A DNA stretch of 64,000 nucleotides from an uncultured Campylobacterales bacterium (GTDB lineage: Bacteria > Campylobacterota > Campylobacteria > Campylobacterales > Arcobacteraceae), in the NCBI GenBank assembly GCA_947494995.1, contig CANLWY010000010.1:1-64000 (forward strand). The letters are read 5' to 3'. Shown here in pieces: positions 55,477 through 64,000 of the stretch. The number at the start of each line of letters is the position of its first letter. Position 1 is the stretch's first letter. Position numbers and translations under genes: made by a program. The notes under the pieces are model-generated. The model was not told where the DNA came from. It was given only the letters and a program-made list of their open reading frames with translations, and did not search any database.

Positions 55477-56385
55477 TTATTTTCTTTTATATAGGTTTTT
55501 ATAGTGTTTTTTCCATCTTTTGTGTTGCCAAAACCACTGCTGAGGAGTCTGTTCTATCTGTTTCTGAATAATATCTGCTTGAAGTTGAGTTAGCTCTTTT
55601 TCTTTATCTTCAGTTTTAAACTCAACGGTTGATGGATCTATTGCATCATATACTTTTATAGTATAATCTCTAAAATCATCCATTACTGCAAACAAAGGAA
55701 TTATTACTGCATCAAATTTTAAAGCAAGTCTTGCAGTAGCATCAGTTGCCATTACTTTTTTATCAAAGAAGTCTATTTCTACTCCATTTTTAGTATTCTG
55801 GTCAATTGCAACTGCAACAAAATGACCATTTTTAAAAGCTTTTAACATACCTTTTGCAGCTACTTTTTTTTCAAGCATTATAATATTATTTCTATCTCTT
55901 GCTTTAATATACATATCATTTATTAATGGATTATCCATTTTTCTATTTACAACTGCAAGAGTTCCATATTTTAACGCAGTATAAGGAATTGCTAATTCCC
56001 ACCCACCATAGTGAGCTGTTACAAATATGATTTTTCTATTATCTTTAATTGCATTTAGAATAACTTCCTCATTTTCTATTTTTGCTTTTGATAAAAGTTT
56101 TTCTTTTGAAATTGTTTGATTTTCTATAAACTCATACATATTAAAAAGTAGTGATTTATAAGAGTCTTGAATTATCTTCTCTTTTTCTTTGTCTGTGATT
56201 TTATCTTCATAAGCTAGATTTAAATTAACCTTAGCAATATGTCTATGTTCTTTATTAAAAATATAAATAATTTTAGCAGTTAAAATAAGTAATTTTTCAA
56301 GTAGAAACTTTGGGATTATAAGAAATAAAAATCTTAATAAAAGATATAAATAGTATATAAAATAGTCTTTAGCATTTGCTTTCAC
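55477..56385 (-). CDS. Lipid A late acyltransferase (LpxL/HtrB family)
   Basis: 302 aa with one N-terminal membrane helix and the LPLAT core: VTAHYGGWELA (about 123-133), the H-x4-E active motif, then AIDQNTKNGVEIDFF and a late QWFWQHKRWK, all family marks. It adds a secondary acyl chain to the lipid A precursor on the inner membrane. The start is GTG and lies 17 bp inside the end of waaC, so the two are coupled. LpxL or LpxM cannot be told apart by sequence alone. Confidence 0.92.
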   Translation of the reverse strand: MKANAKDYFIYYLYLLLRFLFLIIPKFLLEKLLILTAKIIYIFNKEHRHIAKVNLNLAYEDKITDKEKEKIIQDSYKSLLFNMYEFIENQTISKEKLLSKAKIENEEVILNAIKDNRKIIFVTAHYGGWELAIPYTALKYGTLAVVNRKMDNPLINDMYIKARDRNNIIMLEKKVAAKGMLKAFKNGHFVAVAIDQNTKNGVEIDFFDKKVMATDATARLALKFDAVIIPLFAVMDDFRDYTIKVYDAIDPSTVEFKTEDKEKELTQLQADIIQKQIEQTPQQWFWQHKRWKKHYKNLYKRK

Positions 56386-57379
56386 TTAATAATAGTCCTT
56401 CAATCATACTAACAATCTCTTTCTCATCAATTTCTTTAATTGAATCATCTTCTCTATTGAGTTTCAAAGGATTTACATTAGTATCTGATTCTATGATTTT
56501 ATTTGTATCTGTTTCATATGTATTCCTATATCCTGGAGTACATCCAAAAATTGTAATTGAAGGGATATTTAAAGCCCAAGCCATATGAGTTGGTCCAGTA
56601 TCATTTCCAATAACCAAATCACAATTTTTTACAACTGCTTTTAATGAGTTCAAATCTAACCTTGGTAAGACTATAGCTGAAGAGTTTAAAGCAATTTCAT
56701 CTGCTATTTCTTTCTCTTCCTCATTACCCCATGCAATTAAACAATTTTCATCTAAACAATTTATTATTTTAGCAAATTTCTCTTTAGAGTACATTTTTGA
56801 AGGCCAAGATGCCCCTATTATAAAAAGTATATTTTTCTTTGCACTTCTTAAATAGTTATATAAAATTCTTGGTTCATTTTCAAAATATAAAAAAGCTTCT
56901 TTTTTTTCAATATCTTCTTTTGATATATCTAAATCTAAAGCCCCACATATCACATCAATATTTCTTTCTATTACATTTTTCTCATATGCAGAGTCGATTT
57001 TTTTCTTATAAAAGAGTGATGCCGTACCTTCTCTTGTAGATTTCATTCCAAAACCTACTCTATTTTTACCTAAATATTTTGATACTATTGCTGATTTGAT
57101 TAAACCTTGGGCATCAATAACTAAATCATAATTATTGTTTGCATAATCTTTTAAAAGATTAACTTGTGCAGGGATATTCTTCTTATCAATTTTTATTGAT
57201 TTTAAATCTAATTCATAGATATTCTCAATATGAGGATTATGTTCCAAAATCTTTGAAAAAGCTTTTTCTACAAACCAATCAATACTTATAGAAGGATTAG
57301 ACTTTTTAAGAAACTGTAAAGCTACCATAGCATGGATTATATCACCCATTGCAGAGAGTTTAACAATTGCTATTCTCAT
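56369..57379 (-). CDS. waaC: Lipopolysaccharide heptosyltransferase I
   Basis: 336-aa GT9 enzyme from the ATG at 57379, which overlaps the ppx stop as ATGA. IVKLSAMGDIIHAMVALQFLK at the N-terminus, VIDAQGLIKSAIVSKYLG (about 90-108), GFGMKSTREG and GNDTGPTHMAWALNIPSITIFG are the WaaC set. It adds the first heptose to Kdo2-lipid A. It forms a ppx - waaC - lpxL - dgkA run. Confidence 0.93.
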   Translation of the reverse strand: MRIAIVKLSAMGDIIHAMVALQFLKKSNPSISIDWFVEKAFSKILEHNPHIENIYELDLKSIKIDKKNIPAQVNLLKDYANNNYDLVIDAQGLIKSAIVSKYLGKNRVGFGMKSTREGTASLFYKKKIDSAYEKNVIERNIDVICGALDLDISKEDIEKKEAFLYFENEPRILYNYLRSAKKNILFIIGASWPSKMYSKEKFAKIINCLDENCLIAWGNEEEKEIADEIALNSSAIVLPRLDLNSLKAVVKNCDLVIGNDTGPTHMAWALNIPSITIFGCTPGYRNTYETDTNKIIESDTNVNPLKLNREDDSIKEIDEKEIVSMIEGLLLSESKC

Positions 57380-58851
57380 TGACAAACCACTTTTACTCTA
57401 AGTCCTTTAGGAGTCTCTAATTTTACAATCTCATTCTCTATAATAAATATAGACTTCTCTAAGCAAATTTTTAATTTATTATCTTTTAATTTATACTTCA
57501 CTTTTGGATTTGACATATCTTGATTTATAAGTAAATTTAAACTTATCATAAATGATAACCACTCCATATTTTCAAAACATGGAAGAAGCTCTTTATATTT
57601 ATCTAAATCTCTTTTTTGAGGAAGTGATTTCTTTGAAAATTTAATTATATGTGCAATAGTTACTCGTGATGTATGCTGAAAATCATAATTAAGTCCACTT
57701 AAAATAAAATCAAAAGTATTATCATTTGATTTATAGAAATTTAGTGTTTTACCTATTGAATGAAGTTTTGAAGCTATTACAAGTAGTAATCTATATCTAT
57801 CATCTAAACCATGCATTGGCGCTAATACATCAAATATTTCACCTGCATTTCTTCCTAAATAAGCACTCTGTTTCTCATCTATTTGAAATCTATCAAGAAG
57901 ACTTTTTACACTTACATTAAAATTTGATGGAAACTTAGCATTTTGATTTCTCAAAAGATCAGTTAAATAAACACCTTCTCTAACACCAGCACCTGAAGTA
58001 ATAACTCTTTTTATATTTAATTCATCTAAAATAGTTTTAAATATAAAAGTTCCCTCTTTTATAGTATCAAATCTATCTTTTTTAATACCAATATATTTTA
58101 AGGTTTGATTATTCTTTGCATTTAAAATTGAATCAAAAATATGATCATTTAAATCTACGCAGTAAGTATATCCATGCAAAATATCTAAAGGATATTGATT
58201 TTTTGCCATAATAATTTTACTTAAAGCTCTTATTGAACCACCAATACCAACAACGGTTGAAGGTATTTCTTCTCCAGAAGCCAAAACTTCTTTTAATTTT
58301 TCTAAAATGAAATTCCTAGCACCCTCTACATCACCTTTTGAGAAGAAAAGTTCATCTATTCTAACTGTTCCTATATCTAAAGATATACATTTTTGGATTT
58401 TACCATCTCTTATAAAAGCAAACTCTGTAGAACCACCACCAATATCAACTGTTACAAACTCATCACCATGGATTAAGTTCATAGCTGCAACTCCACCAAA
58501 ATATGCCTCCTTAGAGCCATCAATAACTTTTATATTAAGACCTAATTCATCTTTTATACGTTTTATAAAAGTCTTTGCATTTGGAGCATCTCTTAATGCA
58601 GAAGTTGCAACACATATAATTTTTCTTGATTTTAGTGCTTTTGAAATATTCAAAAAAGATTGCAAAGAGTTAAATGCTCTTTGCATAGGAGCTTCTTGAA
58701 GGTTACCATTATTTTCATAACAACCTTCAGAAATTTTTACACGTGAACGTGTTTCATTTATAAGATTAAAAGCAAATCTACTGCTTTTTTCCAAAACAAC
58801 CATACGCATTGAGTTAGACCCAATGTCTATAATAGTTGTTATCTTAGCCAT
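57376..58851 (-). CDS. Ppx/GppA exopolyphosphatase family protein
   Basis: 491 aa. The actin-like ATPase fold shows IDIGSNSMRMVVLE at the start, a second phosphate loop TVDIGGGSTEFAFI (about 138-151), and VVGIGGSIRALSKI. A helical HD-like C-terminal domain (about 310-491) completes the usual Ppx length. It should split phosphate from polyphosphate and/or pppGpp, and so is tied to stress responses. It is 2 bp after the ferredoxin gene. Ppx and GppA cannot be told apart here. Confidence 0.92.
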   Translation of the reverse strand: MAKITTIIDIGSNSMRMVVLEKSSRFAFNLINETRSRVKISEGCYENNGNLQEAPMQRAFNSLQSFLNISKALKSRKIICVATSALRDAPNAKTFIKRIKDELGLNIKVIDGSKEAYFGGVAAMNLIHGDEFVTVDIGGGSTEFAFIRDGKIQKCISLDIGTVRIDELFFSKGDVEGARNFILEKLKEVLASGEEIPSTVVGIGGSIRALSKIIMAKNQYPLDILHGYTYCVDLNDHIFDSILNAKNNQTLKYIGIKKDRFDTIKEGTFIFKTILDELNIKRVITSGAGVREGVYLTDLLRNQNAKFPSNFNVSVKSLLDRFQIDEKQSAYLGRNAGEIFDVLAPMHGLDDRYRLLLVIASKLHSIGKTLNFYKSNDNTFDFILSGLNYDFQHTSRVTIAHIIKFSKKSLPQKRDLDKYKELLPCFENMEWLSFMISLNLLINQDMSNPKVKYKLKDNKLKICLEKSIFIIENEIVKLETPKGLRVKVVCQ

Positions 58852-58853
58852 TC

Positions 58854-59883
<1,030 letters not shown>

Positions 59884-59885
59884 GA

Positions 59886-61259
59886 TTAAGATAGCGCTTT
59901 AACTATCTCTTTTGCAGCTTCTCTTCCATCTGCTGCGGCAGTAACTGCTAAATGTGCGCCTCTTTGGCAATCTCCACCCGCATATACTTTTTTATTTGAA
60001 GTTTGATAGTTAATTGTTTCAATTCCACCCCAAGAGTTAATATCAACATTTAACTCTTTTAAGAACTCTGGAGCTTCAGGAGAGAATCCAAGAGCAAAGA
60101 TAATAATATCTGCATCTTCAACATATTCACTTCCTTCATTAATAACTACTTTTTGTCTACCAGACTCATCAGGTTCACTCATAGAAGTTGTAAGAAGTTC
60201 AATACCAACTGCTTGTCCATCTTTTTGAATAATCTTATTAGGACTTACATTAAATACAAACTCAACACCCTCTTCTTTTGAGTTCACAACCTCTTTTTTA
60301 GATCCAGGCATATTTGCTTCATCTCTTCTATAAAGACATTTAACAGATTTTGCACCTTCTCTAACTGAAGATCTTACACAGTCCATAGCAGTATCTCCAC
60401 CACCAATTACAACAACATTTTTATCTTTTACATCAATAAAACAAGATGGTTTATTTCCTAAGTTTCTTTTTTGAATACAAGTTAAAAAATCCATTGCAAG
60501 GTACGTATTAGGTGTATCTTCACCATCAATTCTAGCCCATCTACCAGCTTTTGCTCCAATTCCAAGATAAATAGCATCAAACTCTTCATCTAACTCAGAG
60601 ATAGTTTTATCTTTTCCAATTTCGCAATTTAAGTGAAGTTTCATACCAGCTTCTAATAACCAATTAATTCTTCTATCAACTGTTGTTTTATCAAGTTTAA
60701 AACCAGGGATTCCATACATAAGTAATCCACCAGCTCTATCTTCTCTTTCAAACATCTCAACAGCAATTCCTCTTCGTAAAAGAAAAGTTGCAGCAGAAAT
60801 TCCAGAAGGTCCAGAACCAATAATAGCTACTTTTTTATCACCTTTAATAGGTGCAAACTTAGGTTTCATTCCTGCTTCAAATGCTCTTTCATTTAAATGA
60901 GTTTCAACTGCACCAATAGATACAGCTCCGTGACCTGTATTTAATGAACAAGCACCCTCACAAAGTACATCTTGAGGACATATTCTTCCTAAAATTTCTG
61001 GAAAAGGAGAAGTTTCATTTGATAAAGCAAATGCTAAGTCCATATTCTTTTCAGCTGTTTGTTTTAACCATGCTGGAATAAAGTTATGTAAAGGACATCC
61101 TGTATGACAGTATGGGTCACCACACTGCATACATCTATCAGATTGTTCTCTAGCTCTATGCTTTCCAAACACTTGATAAACTTCATCATAATCTTTTAAT
61201 CTTTGTAATACATCTCTTTTTTCTGGATTTATTCTTTCAAATTTAGTAAAGTTTAACAT
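59886..61259 (-). CDS. gltD: Glutamate synthase small subunit
   Basis: 457 aa. The N-terminal iron-sulfur region has CMQCGDPYCHTGCP and CPQDVLCEGAC, then an FAD site IGSGPSGISAATFLLRRG (about 147-164) and an NAD(P) site VIGGGDTAMDCVRS (about 281-294). It takes electrons from NADPH and passes them to GltB, which makes two glutamate from glutamine and 2-oxoglutarate. It is 3 bp after gltB. Complete in length. Confidence 0.96.
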   Translation of the reverse strand: MLNFTKFERINPEKRDVLQRLKDYDEVYQVFGKHRAREQSDRCMQCGDPYCHTGCPLHNFIPAWLKQTAEKNMDLAFALSNETSPFPEILGRICPQDVLCEGACSLNTGHGAVSIGAVETHLNERAFEAGMKPKFAPIKGDKKVAIIGSGPSGISAATFLLRRGIAVEMFEREDRAGGLLMYGIPGFKLDKTTVDRRINWLLEAGMKLHLNCEIGKDKTISELDEEFDAIYLGIGAKAGRWARIDGEDTPNTYLAMDFLTCIQKRNLGNKPSCFIDVKDKNVVVIGGGDTAMDCVRSSVREGAKSVKCLYRRDEANMPGSKKEVVNSKEEGVEFVFNVSPNKIIQKDGQAVGIELLTTSMSEPDESGRQKVVINEGSEYVEDADIIIFALGFSPEAPEFLKELNVDINSWGGIETINYQTSNKKVYAGGDCQRGAHLAVTAAADGREAAKEIVKALS

Positions 61260-61262
61260 CTC

Positions 61263-64000
61263 TTAGTCCCCCTCATCTGGATTCAGTGGTAACACTGTCA
61301 TATTTTTTGGTTTAACCATCCAGAAGTTTCTAATCTCTGCTCTGAAGTTTTCTAAAATCATTTCAGCACCCTCAGATTCAGTCTCATTTAGATAATCCAT
61401 TAATAATCTTTTTAAGAATAATCTTTCTCTCTCTGTATCATCTGTATCAATTCTAACAGCTTCAATTAACTCTTGATTCATTTTATCTGCAAAAGTTTTT
61501 TCAGGGTCATAAACAAAAGATAAACCACCTGTCATACCAGCACCAAAATTAACACCTGTATTTCCTAGAATAACTACAATACCACCTGTCATATATTCAC
61601 AAGCATTATCACCAGTACCTTCAACTACAGCTGTACATCCAGAGTTTCTAACACCAAATCTTTCACCAACAGCAGCTCTAACATAAAGTTTACCACCAGT
61701 TGCACCATAAAGACAAGTATTTCCACCACCTGCAAACTCAGGACCTTGGTGTGGAGTATTGATGATGATCTTACCACCATTCATTCCCTTACCAATATAA
61801 TCATTTGCCGCACCGTCTAAGTATAAATTCATTCCTTTTGATAAAAGAGCTCCAAATGATTGCCCAGCAATACCTTTTAAGAAGATATTGATTGAACCAT
61901 CAGGAAGACCTTTATCTCCATAATACTTTGCAATTTCACCAGAGATTAAAGTACCAAATGATCTATTTAAGTTACAAATTGTCTCTTTAACTTTAATAGG
62001 AGTTGTTGGTTTTTCAATAGTTCTATGAACTTTCTTTAATAACTCTTTTTCAAATTTGTTTTTATCAAATGGCTCATTGAAATCTTTTTGACAAGTATCA
62101 ATACCATCAATTCTTCTTAAAACATTTTGGAAATCAAATTTCTTAGCAAACTCATCATCAATTACTTTAAGTAAATCAGATCTACCTACAATCTCTTCAA
62201 TTGTTTTATATCCAAGCTCTGCAAGTATTTCTCTTACTTCTTCTGCAATAAATGTAAAGTATGAAATCAGTCTCTCAACAGTTCCTGTAAAATGCTCTCT
62301 TAAGTCTTCATCTTGTGTTGCAACACCAACTGAACATTTATTTGTGTGACAAATTCTTAAAATTTTACACCCAAGAAGTGTAAGTGCTGCTGTACCAAAT
62401 GCATATGATTCAGCACCAAGCATTGCAGCTTTAACTACATCAAGACCAGTTTTTAATCCACCATCTGTTTGTACGTGAACAAATTCTCTTAAGTGGTTTG
62501 CTTTAAGTGCATTGTGTGCTTCTGCAAGACCCATTTCCCATGGATTACCTGTATGCTTAATAGATGTTAAAGGAGCAGCTCCTGTACCACCATCAGCACC
62601 AGAGATTACAATTCTATCAGCATATGCTTTTGCAACACCTGCTGCAATAGTTCCAACACCAATTGTTGATACTAACTTAACAGTAATTTTTGCTTCAGGA
62701 TTAATTTGCTTAAGGTCGAAAATTAACTGAGCTAAATCCTCAATAGAATAAATATCATGGTGTGGTGGTGGAGAAATAAGAGTAACACCTTCAACTGTAT
62801 GTCTAAGTGTTGCAATATATGGAGTTACCTTATGACCTGGTAATTGTCCACCTTCACCTGGTTTTGCTCCTTGTGCAACTTTAATTTGAATCTCTTCTGC
62901 ACTTCTTAAGTAACCTGGTGTCACACCAAATCTACCTGAAGCAACTTGTTTAATTTTTGAATTTTTAAGAGTTTTAAATCTTGCAATCTCTTCTCCACCT
63001 TCACCAGAGTTTGAAGCACCACCAATAGTGTTCATAGCAACAGCCATTGCTTCATGAGCTTCTGGAGAAATAGAACCACATGACATTGCAGCAGTTGCAA
63101 ATCTTTTAAAGATCTCATCTTTAGATTCTACTTCAGAAATATCAATAGCTTTCTTATCAGAATTAAACTCAAAGAAATCTCTTACAAACTTTTTATCTCT
63201 ATTTTGAACAAGCTCTTTTAATTTATTAAAATCTGTAATATCTTCTTTATTTTGTGCTTGTTTATTATGCATAGCTCTTGTAGTATCTGGACCATAGTCA
63301 TGATACTCACCACCATTGATATACTTATAGAATCCACCTAAATCTAATGGGAACATATGTTTATCATCAAAATATGCATTAAAATGTTGTTTTTCAATTC
63401 TTTTTTCAATATCTTCAAACCCCAGACCAGCTAAATCAGAGTGTGAATCAGTAAAACAACTCTCTACAATATCATCATTTAATCCAATAACATCAAATAA
63501 TCTTGAATTTCTATATGAAGCAATAGTAGAGATACCCATCTTAGACATAATTTTAAGAAGTCCAGCATTCATAGCTTTTTGAGTATTTTTAAGAACTCTT
63601 TGCATTTCATATTTAGAAACGCCTTTTCTTTCATATAATGCGACTGTAGATGCATACATCATATATGGATAAATAGCAGTAACACCATACCCAATTAAAA
63701 CAGCAGCCATATGTGGGTCATATACTTCACCAGTAACAGCTACAATTGATACATGATGTCTAACTCCTTCTTTAAGAAGTTGTTCATTTACATAACCAAC
63801 TGCCATAGCCATTGGAATTAGTTTTACATTCTCATTAACATCTCTATCATCTAAAATCACTACAGAAACAGTATCCTCTTTTACTGCTTTTATAACATAA
63901 GAAGCTAATTGTTCTAAAGAAGCTTTTAAATCATTTTTAAATGTTGTAGAGAATACTCTATTCTTATAATATTCGTCATATCTTGGACATGTAGGATCAC
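61263..64000 (-). CDS. gltB: Glutamate synthase large subunit (5' part outside window)
   Basis: The frame is open from its stop at 61263 to the right edge (RYDEYYKNRVFSTTF and on), so the track's GTG at 63860 is not the real start. About 911 residues are visible out of roughly 1,480 usual. The FMN-binding synthase domain has PPPHHDIYSIEDLAQL and ADGGTGAAPLTS; the 3Fe-4S Cys set is CKILRICHTNKC; the C-terminal beta-helix has the GG-rich repeats. The N-terminal amidotransferase domain with Cys1 must lie beyond the edge. Confidence 0.97.
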   Translation of the reverse strand, partial: DPTCPRYDEYYKNRVFSTTFKNDLKASLEQLASYVIKAVKEDTVSVVILDDRDVNENVKLIPMAMAVGYVNEQLLKEGVRHHVSIVAVTGEVYDPHMAAVLIGYGVTAIYPYMMYASTVALYERKGVSKYEMQRVLKNTQKAMNAGLLKIMSKMGISTIASYRNSRLFDVIGLNDDIVESCFTDSHSDLAGLGFEDIEKRIEKQHFNAYFDDKHMFPLDLGGFYKYINGGEYHDYGPDTTRAMHNKQAQNKEDITDFNKLKELVQNRDKKFVRDFFEFNSDKKAIDISEVESKDEIFKRFATAAMSCGSISPEAHEAMAVAMNTIGGASNSGEGGEEIARFKTLKNSKIKQVASGRFGVTPGYLRSAEEIQIKVAQGAKPGEGGQLPGHKVTPYIATLRHTVEGVTLISPPPHHDIYSIEDLAQLIFDLKQINPEAKITVKLVSTIGVGTIAAGVAKAYADRIVISGADGGTGAAPLTSIKHTGNPWEMGLAEAHNALKANHLREFVHVQTDGGLKTGLDVVKAAMLGAESYAFGTAALTLLGCKILRICHTNKCSVGVATQDEDLREHFTGTVERLISYFTFIAEEVREILAELGYKTIEEIVGRSDLLKVIDDEFAKKFDFQNVLRRIDGIDTCQKDFNEPFDKNKFEKELLKKVHRTIEKPTTPIKVKETICNLNRSFGTLISGEIAKYYGDKGLPDGSINIFLKGIAGQSFGALLSKGMNLYLDGAANDYIGKGMNGGKIIINTPHQGPEFAGGGNTCLYGATGGKLYVRAAVGERFGVRNSGCTAVVEGTGDNACEYMTGGIVVILGNTGVNFGAGMTGGLSFVYDPEKTFADKMNQELIEAVRIDTDDTERERLFLKRLLMDYLNETESEGAEMILENFRAEIRNFWMVKPKNMTVLPLNPDEGD

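Noticed and set aside
58307-58699. Plus-strand ORF of 130 aa
   Set aside because: Antisense shadow of the Ppx/GppA gene with no ribosome site.
63861-64000. gltB start at 63860 as given in the track
   Set aside because: The frame stays open to the right edge and still reads as GltB, so the gene is partial at the 5' side.

Overview
The window looks like chromosomal DNA from a member of Campylobacterota, most likely the Arcobacter group. It is AT-rich. GyrA has the Campylobacter/Arcobacter-type quinolone-determining region with Thr85. Several -10 boxes have no recognisable -35. The housekeeping and LPS genes resemble those of that phylum. This is judged from protein character; no database search was possible. 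Almost every gene is on the minus strand, and only ligase, EptA-like and one glycosyltransferase gene are on plus.

Layout: (1) 1-9.7 kb is housekeeping: two identical tandem tRNA-Asn genes under a near-perfect sigma70 promoter, a radical SAM protein, hemE, a YqhA-family membrane protein, asd, gyrA, a DUF465 protein, argJ, a K+ channel and rpmB. (2) 9.7-10.5 kb encodes a small exported ATP-dependent DNA ligase. (3) 10.5-14.4 kb holds a glycosyltransferase and the ADP-heptose genes gmhA, hldE and hldD. (4) 14.4-32.6 kb is a visibly more AT-rich Wzx/Wzy O-antigen cluster. It holds a WbpM/PglF-type dehydratase, an RmlC-like epimerase, a WbpL-type initiating transferase, a reductase, fnlABC for UDP-L-FucNAc, an SGNH/MBOAT acylation pair, wzy, glycosyltransferases, a pyruvyl transferase with a nitroreductase, wzx and wzz. 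(5) 32.8-36.3 kb makes UDP-uronic acids (ugd, a TviB/WbpO-type dehydrogenase and a UDP-GlcA 4-epimerase). (6) 36.3-57.4 kb is the LPS core and decoration region: waaF, waaC, a third GT9 enzyme, GT2 and GT4 enzymes, five kinase-fold proteins, a P-loop kinase, a GH-like membrane protein, a second pyruvyl transferase with an F420-dehydrogenase-beta-like protein, two sulfatase-fold phospho-transferases, waaL, dgkA and lpxL. (7) 57.4-64 kb returns to housekeeping: ppx/gppA, a ferredoxin, an IMPase-like protein, gltD and gltB, which runs off the right edge.

Together the genes describe a smooth LPS pathway. ADP-heptose is built and added to the inner core by WaaC and WaaF. The core is extended and phosphorylated. 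An O-unit is started on undecaprenyl phosphate by the WbpL-like enzyme, probably with D-QuiNAc or D-FucNAc, then extended with L-FucNAc and perhaps a uronic acid, decorated with acyl and possibly pyruvyl groups, flipped (Wzx), polymerised (Wzy/Wzz) and ligated (WaaL). DgkA probably recycles diacylglycerol released by the two phospholipid-headgroup transferases.

The less understood parts are two pyruvyl-transferase genes, each next to a different redox protein; five kinase-fold genes, two of which lack the usual catalytic Asp; a GH-A-like membrane protein that seems to lack its acid/base Glu; and a hairpin over the hldD ribosome-binding site. No CRISPR array, insertion sequence or prophage was seen. 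No gene-free stretch exceeds 300 bases; the longest are 31219-31422 and 32629-32794, both described in the feature list.
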